A stretch of 64,000 nucleotides of DNA from Planctomycetota bacterium (GCA_027623235.1 JAQBVJ010000002.1:1-64000), one strand, 5' to 3'; positions 44,984 to 54,179 are shown, counted from the first letter of the stretch. Program-made: numbers and translations. The notes: generated by a model from the letters alone, not told the origin.

Positions 44984-45518
44984 CGCAGGCTCCTTGTCAG
45001 AAGAGGTACGACTCGGTGTGAGTCGAGGTGTGTCTCAAAGTGGATCCGCAGCTTCGTGGGCTCTTCCACTGAAGCCCGTGTCCGGTGCTCAGTTCAGGTC
45101 CCGCGAAGACGGGTTGAAATTCGGCGGGAGGGCGAAGCTCCCGCTGTAGAACGTTTGACCGTAGTGCTTCGTCAAAGCGGAATGATACGAGTCGCAGCTT
45201 CAGTGGCGTAAGCTTCCAGCTTGCGATGTTCGCTCACAGAACGTCGGCAAGCAGGATGCTTACCCCACTTTACACCCTGACAGAGCAGTAGGCGCATTTC
45301 GGAGAAATCCGCCTCCATTCATGTTTACAGCGGTGGCCTCGCCCTCCCGCAATCTCAATCCTCTTTTCGTGGGACGTTTGCTAAGCGTACTTTTGAAACG
45401 TCAACGGCACCAGTTCCGGGGCAGGTCCGGCGTCGCAACGATGTCGATCGCCCGCGGGCGGCGGCCTGAGCGGGCAGGATGGCCGTACCGTCGGCCGCTC
45501 GTGAAGGGAAAACGAAAT
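44984..45518. other. Intergenic region with nested inverted repeats
   Basis: Contains the element at 45124-45350 and the promoter region of the propeller gene. No gene recognised; the small open frames here are without support. Confidence 0.5.
45124..45350. repeat. Nested inverted-repeat element
   Basis: Outer arms: GCGGGAGGGCGAAGC...CCGCTGTA (from 45124) is matched in inverted orientation by TACAGCGG...GCCTCGCCCTCCCGC (to 45350). Inner arms: AGTGGCGTAAGCTTCCAGC plus TTGC (45202-45224) match in inverted orientation 45247-45269, with three mismatches in 23 bases. Located between two minus-strand genes. Confidence 0.78.
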
Positions 45519-48425
45519 TTACTCGGCGACCCGACGGAGCGGATAAATCACGATGTCCTCGGAAGCCTTCGCCGCCTCTGGGTATCTTTGCTTTGCCTTG
45601 TCGATCGCAAGTCCCTGCGCCGTGTCGTCCGTTCGATAAAGGTCGTAAAGATCCTGATGCTGCTTCGCCGGATCGGGTCGACCGAGTTCGGCGTAAACCT
45701 GACTCAGCAGGTAATGAGCGGTCACATTCTCGCTGTCGACGTCGAGCGTCTTTTTCAGTTCCGACTCAGCAGAGGCAAGCCACGCTTCACGCTCGGCTTT
45801 GCGTCCGTCGTACTTCTTTCTGCCGGCCTCGTCTTCAGGTCGCTCGGCCGGCAGGCGAATCTGTCTCGCCAGATCGAACAGCGTCAGCCCGAGCAGATTT
45901 CGAACCACGTAGTCACGGCTGAAGTCGAATCCGCGTTCTTCCGTTTCAGGAGTCCGCATTTCGAGCACGGCCCGGAAGTTCTTTTCCGCTTCGAGAAGAT
46001 TCGACTGTTTGCGATTCAACATGCCGCTCAGTGTGGCGACCGTCCACGGCGGAGCGGGCGGGTCGGTGTGTTTTGCTGCGCGGGCCAGTGCTGCGATGCC
46101 TGCAGGCACGTCGCTTGCCAGCGGATAAATCCTCGCCAGATTCAGTGGGCCGTCGTACCGCCCCAGAGCTTCGACCTGCTTGAAGGCCTCAATGGCCTGG
46201 TCTTTCTCCTGCCCCTTCAGCAGCAGGCCGATGCCAAAATCATTCCAGCGCTGCCAGGGAACGATGGGCGAGGGATCATTCTTCACGACGCCGCCGGATC
46301 CGAGAACCGGAAACACGACGCGGTCGCTGGCAAGAACCGTGATCGGGAGATCGCGGAACCGCCCGGAGTGATCAAATCCCGGTGTCTTGATCTTCGCGCG
46401 TGTTTCTTCGAGCTGAATGATCCGCAGATACTCCGCATCAAACTTTCGATAGTTGAGCTGCAGGTCCACCGTCAGCGGTCCGGAAAGCTGGTCCGGCAGC
46501 GCGAGCTCGTAGTGCACCGTCTGCCCCGCTCCCGGCGGCATTTGATGGTTGTAGAGCGGCGTGAAAATGTCCTGAGCGTTCCGGCGGTTGATTCGGTCGC
46601 CGTTCTTGTCGAGCAGAAACACGTTGACACGATGCGCCGACGGATCGACATCCCCGGCCTCGTTCCGGTCCCCGCTCCTCGCGATAATTTGTTCGCCGTC
46701 CCGCACGACGACTTCCAGCCAGATGTCGTTTGAGTCGACTGTTCCCTGCGTAAAGTGGTGGCCGAGTTTGACCGTACGGATCACAGTCTCCAGCAGGTAC
46801 GACCTGCCGGGTTCAAGGACGGGCACTTCCGGTCTCAGCGGAGCGGTGAGCGGCGCATCGAATCGCGGCGCGTCTCGAATTCCGAAAATGTCGACCCGCA
46901 TTGAACCCGCCAGGAATTCCTGCTGCCGACGGATGGCCTCGTCGTCTTTCAGCCACCAGCCGATGGCCGTGTTGGCTCCCGGCGTGAGGTGATCGTGGAT
47001 CTTCAGTTTGCCGGAATCGTCGAAGATTTTCGCACCAAAGTCCGTCGACTCGCGCAGCGGCATGTGGCAGCCGTTGCAGTTCTGCTGTGCCTTGGGCGGA
47101 TAGTAAAAACTGCGGGTTCCGTGGCCGGAAACTCCGCTGAGCAGATACGAATCGTAGTGGTTCTGGCCGCGCAGAAATTTCTTGTAGTGGTTCAGCTCGA
47201 ACGGCAGGCTGACCTTGTGGCATGTGCCGCAGAACTCTTCCGTTTTGTGAAACGGCTTCAGGAACGTCTTCTTGTGGAAGGCCGGTTTGGCTTTGATGAG
47301 CTGCTCGTTGACCCACTGCAGACCTCGGTTTTCGCTGAACGCGAACGGGTAGTGCAAAGGCTCCTCGATCGTGTAGTCCGCGTTGCCGATGTTGCTGTTG
47401 ACGTTGGTAATCGCGTGGCAGACGGTGCAGGTGATCCCCGCGTGAGCGGTCGGGTCGCTGACGTCATCGTAGTCCGCGTTGTCGAAGGCGCCGCTGAAGA
47501 ACGGGACGGGATCGTGACAGCCCGCGCACCAGCGGGACGCTCGGACATCGCCGTCCCTCTTCAATGACACCGCGCGCGTTTCTCGAACGGACGTCCGATA
47601 GGCGGGATTGTTGAACGAGCTGAATCGGTGCGCGCTGCGAGCCCAGTCGGCGTGAGCGTCCGCGTGACATCTCTTGCAGTAGTCGTCGTTCTGCAGAACC
47701 TTCGCTGGAATGAAATTGCCGGTGAGAGTTCGAGCGGGCGACGGCTCGAAGTATTTTTCACCCTCGGGCGAACCGACCATGTTCCATTGCCGAGGGTCCT
47801 GCGAGTGGAGACCGACCATCACAGCGATCGTACCGGCCACGACGGCTCCGTATGTCAGCCCGACTTTCCACTTGATCTTCGGTCCGACCAGGCGGTGCAG
47901 CCAGTAGAGCCAGCCACCGATGACCGGACACGCCACATGCAGCCAGTAGACCAGCGATCGGGTAGCCGGATGCTTGAGGTCGAAGACGCCGGAAATCCGA
48001 ACGAGCATCAAGCCCGTCACCAGGACGACAAGGCAAGCGGCAAACAGAGCGTACCCGACACGCACGGCTCGCCGGTTGCGGCGGTGCATCGTGTTGCGCA
48101 TGTGGACGATGCCGAAAATCAGAAACGGCACGACGATGAGCAGCCCCAGCACCAGATGGCCGAGGAACATCAAAAAGTAAAAATAATTCTGCCACGTCTT
48201 GCCACTGACCCATTCCAGCGCCGTCACGGCCGCCAGATATCCAGAGTTCGCACCCAGCAGCGCAAGCAGGGCGAACACGACGTACAGCAGAATTCGCAAC
48301 CGCGGCCCGACGGCGCGGACGACGCGCCGCGGTGCCGGCGCGCTCTCGGGCAGGCCTGGCTTCGAGGCATCGCTCGCCGACGGATCGACGTCCGAGATCT
48401 GCTTTTCGTCAGGGCTTTCAGCCAT
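45519..48425 (-). CDS. Membrane pentaheme cytochrome with C-terminal TPR region
   Basis: The 968-residue protein begins with about 40 polar residues, then about five transmembrane helices (43-65, 83-107, 122-143, 156-178, 187-206) with conserved-looking His residues (H90, H108, H163, H176) reminiscent of a b-type cytochrome. Five c-type heme sites follow: CKRCH (250), CAGCH (300), CTVCH (333), CGTCH (399) and CNGCH (450). The middle part (about 520-740) is beta-rich, and the C-terminus (about 740-950) is TPR-like (AIEAFKQVEALG, SELKKTLDVDSENVTAHYLLSQVYAELGR). This suggests a membrane electron-transfer protein facing the periplasm. Its donor and acceptor are unknown; no oxidoreductase gene is next to it. 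Confidence 0.87.
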   Translation of the reverse strand: MAESPDEKQISDVDPSASDASKPGLPESAPAPRRVVRAVGPRLRILLYVVFALLALLGANSGYLAAVTALEWVSGKTWQNYFYFLMFLGHLVLGLLIVVPFLIFGIVHMRNTMHRRNRRAVRVGYALFAACLVVLVTGLMLVRISGVFDLKHPATRSLVYWLHVACPVIGGWLYWLHRLVGPKIKWKVGLTYGAVVAGTIAVMVGLHSQDPRQWNMVGSPEGEKYFEPSPARTLTGNFIPAKVLQNDDYCKRCHADAHADWARSAHRFSSFNNPAYRTSVRETRAVSLKRDGDVRASRWCAGCHDPVPFFSGAFDNADYDDVSDPTAHAGITCTVCHAITNVNSNIGNADYTIEEPLHYPFAFSENRGLQWVNEQLIKAKPAFHKKTFLKPFHKTEEFCGTCHKVSLPFELNHYKKFLRGQNHYDSYLLSGVSGHGTRSFYYPPKAQQNCNGCHMPLRESTDFGAKIFDDSGKLKIHDHLTPGANTAIGWWLKDDEAIRRQQEFLAGSMRVDIFGIRDAPRFDAPLTAPLRPEVPVLEPGRSYLLETVIRTVKLGHHFTQGTVDSNDIWLEVVVRDGEQIIARSGDRNEAGDVDPSAHRVNVFLLDKNGDRINRRNAQDIFTPLYNHQMPPGAGQTVHYELALPDQLSGPLTVDLQLNYRKFDAEYLRIIQLEETRAKIKTPGFDHSGRFRDLPITVLASDRVVFPVLGSGGVVKNDPSPIVPWQRWNDFGIGLLLKGQEKDQAIEAFKQVEALGRYDGPLNLARIYPLASDVPAGIAALARAAKHTDPPAPPWTVATLSGMLNRKQSNLLEAEKNFRAVLEMRTPETEERGFDFSRDYVVRNLLGLTLFDLARQIRLPAERPEDEAGRKKYDGRKAEREAWLASAESELKKTLDVDSENVTAHYLLSQVYAELGRPDPAKQHQDLYDLYRTDDTAQGLAIDKAKQRYPEAAKASEDIVIYPLRRVAE

Positions 48426-48698
48426 TTTGCACCGATAGGTAAGAGAGAGTCAAAGCAGGGTTACGTCGCAAATGAGCGATTCCGCGGGTCCCGGAAAATT
48501 CTTCCGCGGTTTCCGGGTGTAAGAAACTCTGTTGCCGTTCCTGCGGGACCGAATGAGATTCTTCCAGATTCTGGCAGAGTTGTATCGGCCTGGCGACTCA
48601 ACAAATTTCCTGTGGCACCTTAAACGAATCGGAAAGCCTGTTAGCATTCGCCGCTCACATTCCGGCCTGACCGCCCTGCCCTTTCTGGATCGACTCCC

Positions 48699-50579
48699 AT
48701 TTCTACTGAAGATCACTTTGAGAGACTCTCCCGCCTGCTCGACCTGGAAACCGAAGCGGAAGCCGAACGGCTGGCTGAGCGGAGTCGGGGCGCCACAAGA
48801 GCGGACGCGGAGAAATCCGGCGAAACGCTTCTGGATCTGGTGATCACCGATCACGAACCGGGACTCGGTGGACGAACGGTTGTGACGCTCGTCAAACGGA
48901 ATCGGACATTGCAGTTGCCGTGGAACCGGCTGCGGGTTGGTGCGCCGGTTGTGATGACTCCCGACGATTCGTCGACGGATCCTCAGCACGGCGTCGTCAG
49001 CGCGAGGGATCGCTCCTCGATCCAGGTGGCGCTCGACGATTGGCCCGAAGGCGATGGTTTCCGGGTCGATCTGGCCCCCGACGAAATTACTCGGAAGCGA
49101 CAGCAGGCCGCGTTGCGAGCCGCACCGAAAGCTCGCGGCCGTGCTGCGGAGATCCGGAAAGTCCTCCTGGGTGAGCGTGATCCGCGATTCGACGACGAAA
49201 CCGACTGCGAGTTCACAACGTCTCTAAATCCGTCGCAACAGGCTTCGGTCCGTTTCGCGATGTCGGCGCGGGATCTGGCGATCATCCACGGTCCGCCGGG
49301 AACCGGAAAGACAACGACGATTGTCGAGCTGATCGTGCAGGCGGTGTCACGCGGCGAAAAAGTCCTCGCCTGCGCGCCGAGCAACACGGCCGTCGACAAC
49401 ATCCTGGAACGACTCATTCGAGCACGACAGAAAGCCGTCCGGATCGGTCATCCCGCTCGCGTCAGCGAGGAGCTGCGCGACCACACGCTCGACGCGAAAG
49501 TCCAGGACCACGAGGCGATGAAACTTGTGCGCGAGATGTTGCGCGAGGCCGAGAACCTGTTCCGCCGCTCCGGGCGTTTTACTCGGGCACGACCGGCCCG
49601 CGGAGAGAAGCAGGCCGTCCGGCGTGAAGCGCGACAGTTGAAATCCGACGCGCGACTGCTCGAACAGCAGGCCGTTCAGAATGTGCTCGACCGGGCGGAT
49701 ATCGTGTGCATGACCTCGACATTCGGCGACGACGTGATTGGAGACCGCGACTTCGACCTCGTCGTCATCGACGAGGCGTGTCAGGCCACTGAGCCGGGTT
49801 GCTGGATACCCGCCCTCCGCGCGGATCGACTCGTCCTGGCCGGCGACCATTTCCAGTTGCCGCCGACCGTTCTGTCGGCTCAGGCAACGAAAGAAGGGCT
49901 GCAGCTGAGCCTGCTGGAGCGGCTTGTCGAGCACTACGGTGAGTCAGTGACGCGGAAGCTCGACGAACAGTACCGCATGCATTCTCACATCATGGACTTC
50001 TCCTCGTCGCAGTTTTACGGCGGCTCGCTGATCGCTCATGAGTCGGTCGCGTCGCATCTGCTTCACGATCTGCCACACGTCGCGGAAACGATTCTGACAA
50101 CCGATCCGGTTTCGTTCATCGACACAGCGGGAAGCGGCTGGGAAGAGGAGATCGAACCGGACGGGCTCAGCAAACGTAATCCGTCCGAGGGCGAACTCGT
50201 CCTGCGAAAAGTCCGGCAGCTTCGAGAGGCGGGACTGGCAGCGAGCGACATTGCGGTGATCGCTCCTTACGCCGCGCAGGTCCGCTGGCTCCGGCAGAAC
50301 GCGGACTCAGATCAACTTGAAATCGACACCGTCGACGGATTTCAGGGGCGGGAAAAAGAGGCGGTTGTGATTTCCTGTGTCCGCTCAAACGCGACGGGTG
50401 AGATCGGCTTTCTTGCCGACGCGCGGCGAATGAACGTGGCACTGACGCGAGCTCGGCGGAAACTCATCGTCGTCGGCGACAGCGCGACACTCGGCGGCAA
50501 CGAATTCTTCGCAGATCTGCTCGAATACTTTGAGTCGATCGGCGCTTACCGCACTGTCTGGGAAGAAACCAACGATTGA
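48699..50579 (+). CDS. Superfamily 1 DNA/RNA helicase (IGHMBP2/DNA2-like), probable ATT start
   Basis: Motifs: Walker A GPPGTGKTTT, Walker B VVIDEACQATEPG, motif III LAGDHFQLPPT, motif IV-V region LDEQYRMHSHIM, DTVDGFQGREKEAVVISCVRSN, and motif VI NVALTRARRKLIVVGD. The first ordinary start in this frame is the GTG at 48840, but the frame codes for conserved-looking sequence upstream (STEDHFERLSRLLDLETEAEAE ... ETLLDL), as in other helicases of this group. No ATG, GTG or TTG exists between the preceding TAG (48642) and that segment; an ATT at 48699 is placed exactly where the N-terminus is expected. Product then 626 residues. Substrate unknown. Confidence 0.85.
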   Translation: MSTEDHFERLSRLLDLETEAEAERLAERSRGATRADAEKSGETLLDLVITDHEPGLGGRTVVTLVKRNRTLQLPWNRLRVGAPVVMTPDDSSTDPQHGVVSARDRSSIQVALDDWPEGDGFRVDLAPDEITRKRQQAALRAAPKARGRAAEIRKVLLGERDPRFDDETDCEFTTSLNPSQQASVRFAMSARDLAIIHGPPGTGKTTTIVELIVQAVSRGEKVLACAPSNTAVDNILERLIRARQKAVRIGHPARVSEELRDHTLDAKVQDHEAMKLVREMLREAENLFRRSGRFTRARPARGEKQAVRREARQLKSDARLLEQQAVQNVLDRADIVCMTSTFGDDVIGDRDFDLVVIDEACQATEPGCWIPALRADRLVLAGDHFQLPPTVLSAQATKEGLQLSLLERLVEHYGESVTRKLDEQYRMHSHIMDFSSSQFYGGSLIAHESVASHLLHDLPHVAETILTTDPVSFIDTAGSGWEEEIEPDGLSKRNPSEGELVLRKVRQLREAGLAASDIAVIAPYAAQVRWLRQNADSDQLEIDTVDGFQGREKEAVVISCVRSNATGEIGFLADARRMNVALTRARRKLIVVGDSATLGGNEFFADLLEYFESIGAYRTVWEETND

Positions 50580-50603
50580 CAGCGGCTCAGCTGGCGTCAG
50601 GGC

Positions 50604-51470
50604 TCAACTGGCGTCAGCCGCTTCGTCACCAGACATGCTGGACAGGATCTGCGGGCCGGACTGAGCGAGCACCGATACGCCGATGCTCGTAAACAGATTT
50701 TCGGTGACGGTTTTCAAATCGAGGTTCGGGTCACGGTCTTTCCACGCGGCGACCAGAAACAGCAGCGACGCCCTGCTGCCGCCAGAAATAGCTCCTTTGA
50801 TCGCGGCGACTGCGGCAACCTCGGGGGAAGCAATCAGCGAAGCCACGACGACCGCCACAACGGTGGCTGCAACCGTCATGGCCACTTTGTGCTCGCCGAC
50901 CCAGACCCACGCGTCCCCGGCGGCGTCCTTCGTGACTTTCCAGGCGGCGGGCAGACTTGTCTTCGCCCAGGCAATTCCTTCTTTCGCCTCGACCTTGACC
51001 CACAACGCGAACTCGCCGGTTTCGTTTCGTGTGACCGTCCACATTTCGCTGGCGGAATCCGTGGCCCACTCTGTCGCGTCGGTGGCATTCTCGCGAACCC
51101 ATTTCCAGCCGTCGGTCGATTTGTCCTTCGACCAGACCCAGGCCGCTGTTGAAGAGTCAACCACCTGGTCCTTTCCCTTGCCCACGGTATTTCCAAATAC
51201 GGTGAGTCCGGCACTGGTCTTCTCGGAAACAAAATTCCAGGTCGATCCGGCAGCGGCCGTCGCGGTGTCGAGCACAGCACCCGCCTTGTCGGTCACCGAC
51301 TCACCCGAATCCACAGGTTTGTCCGGATCGGTAGCCGTGGCTTCGCCCGAAGTCAGAGGGTCGGCCTGACCAGTATTGTCGACCGGCTGATCCGCAGGAC
51401 ATCCGCAGAAAGAGGTCAGGCAAACCGCTGCGAGAGTGACGTTCACAAAAAAGGGATGAGTCGATCGCAT
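50604..51470 (-). CDS. Trp-rich repeat lipoprotein
   Basis: From the ATG at 51470 the 288-residue product has a lipoprotein signal peptide (VTLAAVCLTSFCGC). Between about residues 75 and 190 it repeats a degenerate unit of roughly 15-20 residues centred on W-x-W/V (WNFVSEK, WVWSKDK, WKWVREN, MWTVTRN, LWVKVE, WKVTKD, WVWVGEHK). A hydrophobic Ala/Val helix follows (about 197-215, VAATVVAVVVASLIAS) and could be a second membrane contact. No known domain. A 17-base direct repeat straddles the stop codon. It converges with the helicase gene. Confidence 0.7.
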   Translation of the reverse strand: MRSTHPFFVNVTLAAVCLTSFCGCPADQPVDNTGQADPLTSGEATATDPDKPVDSGESVTDKAGAVLDTATAAAGSTWNFVSEKTSAGLTVFGNTVGKGKDQVVDSSTAAWVWSKDKSTDGWKWVRENATDATEWATDSASEMWTVTRNETGEFALWVKVEAKEGIAWAKTSLPAAWKVTKDAAGDAWVWVGEHKVAMTVAATVVAVVVASLIASPEVAAVAAIKGAISGGSRASLLFLVAAWKDRDPNLDLKTVTENLFTSIGVSVLAQSGPQILSSMSGDEAADAS

Positions 51471-51626
51471 TGTGCTGATTCCAGTCGAAAGGACGTCGGG
51501 CAACGACGAGGTAGATTACCGACGGTCGCCGACACGGATCCAGTGGAATGAGTGGCGCGGGTTCGATTCGACCCGCCAGCTTTCGACTGATATCGTGCCG
51601 GAAATTTCTCCCGAATCGAGACTGTC

Positions 51627-52628
51627 GTGCCGACCGATTCCGCCAAACTGCCAGTCATCAGCCTGAAACCGCTTCTCAACGAAGACGGGAATTCCGCCAG
51701 CACTGCCGCTTCACTGGCACACGCGTGTCGCGAATCCGGGTTCTTCTACATCGTCGATCATGGCATCGACCTGGCCCGATTCCAGTACCTCGAATTGTTG
51801 AGCCGTCAGTTCTTCGCGCTGCCTCTCGATCAGAAGATGCGGCTCCGGATGGAGCTTGCGGGTCGCGCGTGGCGCGGCTATTTCCCTGTCGGAGCGGAAT
51901 TGACAAGCGGGCTTCCCGATCAGAAAGAAGGCCTCTACTTCGGTTCGGAACTGTCGAGTGATCATCCCAAAGTCGCATCCGGAGTTCCGCTTCACGGTGC
52001 CAACCTGTTTCCTGAGCTCGATGGTTTTCGTGAAGCGATTCTGGGTTACCTCGACGAAATGACGCACCTGGGACACACCTTGATGCGCGGCCTTGCGCTG
52101 GGCCTCGAGCTCGACGCGAACTATTTCAGAGCCCGGTACACGACGGACCCGCTGATACTGTTTCGCATTTTCCACTACCCACCGTTGCCAGACTCAGCGA
52201 CGAGCGAATCGACGTGGAGCGTCGGCGAGCACACGGATTACGGCCTGTTGACAATCCTGCGTCAGGACGAGATCGGCGGACTGCAGATCAAATCCGGTGA
52301 CCGCTGGATCGACGCGCCGCCGATCGAAAACTCTTTCGTCTGCAACATCGGCGACATGCTGGAGCGAATGACCGGCGGCCTGTTCCGGTCGACTCCGCAT
52401 CGCGTTCGCAACCGCAGTGCGCGAGGTCGACTGTCGTTTCCGTTTTTCTTCGATCCAAACTGGGACGCGCGAATCCAACCGATCCGAACTCCCGAAACCG
52501 CCAGCGCGGCGACTCGCTGGGACGGCGAAAACGCCTTTGACTTTTCAGGGACCTACGGAGACTACATCCTGCGGAAAGTCGCGCGGGTGTTTCCGGATCT
52601 CGGACCTGACAGCTCGTCGGAACACTGA
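51627..52628 (+). CDS. Isopenicillin N synthase-like 2-oxoglutarate/Fe(II) oxygenase
   Basis: Starts at GTG 51627 and gives 333 residues. N-terminal DIOX_N domain (LPVISLKPLL...ACRESGFFYIVDHGID) and C-terminal 2OG-Fe(II) oxygenase domain with Fe ligands H202 and D204 (GEHTDYGLLTIL) and H258 (STPHRV), and the 2-oxoglutarate-binding R268-x-S270 (RGRLSFPFFFDP). Such enzymes hydroxylate or oxidise small molecules; the substrate cannot be read from the sequence. No biosynthetic cluster surrounds it. Confidence 0.92.
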   Translation: MPTDSAKLPVISLKPLLNEDGNSASTAASLAHACRESGFFYIVDHGIDLARFQYLELLSRQFFALPLDQKMRLRMELAGRAWRGYFPVGAELTSGLPDQKEGLYFGSELSSDHPKVASGVPLHGANLFPELDGFREAILGYLDEMTHLGHTLMRGLALGLELDANYFRARYTTDPLILFRIFHYPPLPDSATSESTWSVGEHTDYGLLTILRQDEIGGLQIKSGDRWIDAPPIENSFVCNIGDMLERMTGGLFRSTPHRVRNRSARGRLSFPFFFDPNWDARIQPIRTPETASAATRWDGENAFDFSGTYGDYILRKVARVFPDLGPDSSSEH

Positions 52629-53011
52629 AGTGGCACGGCCTTCCAGGTCGTGATTCGTTGAGATTTCGGCATGGGCAGAATGCCAATAGTGTTCGGCACG
52701 GTTCCTGCCTGACGATGCGATACGCAGTTTTATGACACAGAGTCGTTTAACGTTGAGCCGGAGGCGAAAATTGGGGCATCGCGGCGCTTTTGAAACAAGT
52801 CCGAGGGTGGCGGCGATGTCGCGGTGGTTCATCGCGAGCTCCGCCACCGAAGTTCTCGCCTGCGGCTCAACGTTAAACGACCGACGCAGAGGCCGTGCCG
52901 AACTGTATTGGCAGGATGCCCATGCCACTTTTTCAACAGGCTGCTAACAGAACGCGCCGGCTTATTACCCCGCGTCCGACCGTCAATAGCCTCCCAGCGT
53001 AAAGCCAGACA
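52629..53011. other. Intergenic region with long inverted repeat
   Basis: Almost all of this stretch is the inverted-repeat element at 52668-52927; its right end continues TTTTTCAACAGGCTGCTAAC. No gene seen. Confidence 0.5.
52668..52927. repeat. Long imperfect inverted repeat (about 260 bp)
   Basis: Matching blocks in inverted orientation: GGCATGGGCA...TGCCAATA...GTTCGGCACGG (left, from 52668) with CCGTGCCGAAC...TATTGGCA...TGCCCATGCC (right, to 52927), and TCGTTTAACGTTGAGCCG (52743-52760) with CGGCTCAACGTTAAACGA (52863-52880). A further GGTGGCGG/CCGCCACC pair lies in the centre. It has no open frame for a transposase; a MITE- or REP-like element is likely. Confidence 0.82.
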
Positions 53012-53455
53012 ATGATCGAACCTCGCACAGCAACTGTCCGCCCCGTCCCGGAAGAAAACGCGACCGGTCGCGTTGCTGAAATTTTTGCCGACATTCGCAC
53101 GACAAAAGGAATCGACTTCATCCCACGGTTCTGGCAGGTTCTGGCCACGAATCCCACTCAGCTGGAAGTGGTCTGGTCGAGCCTCAAACAGCTCATGCAT
53201 CCGGAATCGCTCGGCCTGGAATCGAAGCTCGATCCAGCCGTGCGTGAGATGATCGCTCTCGCCGTTTCGGCCACAAACGGTTGCAGTTATTGCGTGAATT
53301 CTCACACAGCCGCGTTGAGGAAGCACGGAGCCGATGCGGCAACTCTTGGCGAGGTCATGGCAATTGCCGGCCTCTTCAACATGACCAACGCTCTGGCCGA
53401 TGGCTATCAGATCGAGCCGGACGTCTTCCCGCCTCTCGACGAAGACCAGTCATGA
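53012..53455 (+). CDS. Carboxymuconolactone decarboxylase/AhpD-like protein
   Basis: The 147-residue protein has the AhpD/CMD fold signature with the redox-active Cys pair and His: AVSATNGCSYCVNSHTAALRKHG (C91, C94, H98). This matches the CxxC-x3-H motif of AhpD-like peroxidase-reducing proteins. It is probably an alkylhydroperoxidase-type antioxidant enzyme; without a partner peroxiredoxin nearby the role is inferred only from the family. Confidence 0.9.
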   Translation: MIEPRTATVRPVPEENATGRVAEIFADIRTTKGIDFIPRFWQVLATNPTQLEVVWSSLKQLMHPESLGLESKLDPAVREMIALAVSATNGCSYCVNSHTAALRKHGADAATLGEVMAIAGLFNMTNALADGYQIEPDVFPPLDEDQS

Positions 53456-53617
53456 GACGCGCAGCACGACAGTGAAAAACGGCGACGGCAAAAAGTGCAG
53501 CCCCCTGCCCTTGTTCAGTTTCGACGATTTTCATTCGCGAACCGGGCGAGCGAGAATCGCGAAGCCTCGCCCGGCTTGAAGGTCGATCCGAGCGAATGGC
53601 GGAACTCGCAAGCGCAT

Positions 53618-53652
53618 AGAAAGACCCCGGGCAATTTCTGACCGGGGTCTGT
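53618..53652 (-). terminator. Terminator after the Lys-rich protein gene
   Basis: GACCCCGG (53623-53630) pairs with CCGGGGTC (53642-53649); on the minus strand the stem is followed by TTTCT. It lies just after the stop codon of the gene ending at 53680. Confidence 0.72.
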
Positions 53653-53679
53653 TTCGTACTGTCTGTTTTCTCGCCGGAC

Positions 53680-53886
53680 CTACTTCTTGCCGGCTTTCTT
53701 ATTGGCCTTCTTTTTCGAAGCCTTCTTCACGGCCTGTTTCTTCGCCGCTTTTTTGGCCGCCTTCTTTTTTGGTGAGGCTTTTTTGGTGGTGGCCTTTTTC
53801 TTGCCGCCGCTTTTTTCGCCGAATACCTGGTCGTAGTTTCTCCAGAACTCTGGTGTCGTTCCGGTCCGCACAATCGGTCCGCCCAT
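53680..53886 (-). CDS. Small Lys/Ala-rich protein with conserved N-terminus
   Basis: A 68-residue protein: MGGPIVRTGTTPEFWRNYDQ at the N-terminus, then from residue 27 a Lys/Ala repeat tail (KKAAKKAAKKQAVKK...) like the tails of histone H1 and of bacterial HU/Hc1 proteins. The N-terminal phrase looks like one I associate with small conserved planctomycete proteins (from memory; unverified). The tail suggests nucleic acid binding. It has its own terminator. Confidence 0.78.
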   Translation of the reverse strand: MGGPIVRTGTTPEFWRNYDQVFGEKSGGKKKATTKKASPKKKAAKKAAKKQAVKKASKKKANKKAGKK

Positions 53887-54179
53887 TGGTCGTGACTCCT
53901 GCTGAGTGTTTCAGGTGAATGAGGTTTATCGGCCGGTCAACGCAATTGTTGAAAGTGGCCACCGGAATCAACGAAGCCCGGATTCCGAATCTGTCAGTTG
54001 TCTGCAGGTTTTCTTGTCTGCAGGTTTTCTCAAATTAACGTCTCGCGATTGTCGGAGTTTTGACAGCGTCATCTGCTTTGTCAAGCGGCGGTTCCGAGCA
54101 GTACATTGCCTCTTCCAATTGGAAATCCCGTCGAAGCGGCTCGCGTGGTCGCTCGTCTCGACACATTCAGGAGCCCGCG

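Noticed and set aside
51552-51582. tRNA T-arm-like hairpin (GCGGGTTCGATTCGACCCGC)
   Set aside because: No acceptor, D or anticodon stem can be drawn around it; it lies in the leader of the oxygenase gene.
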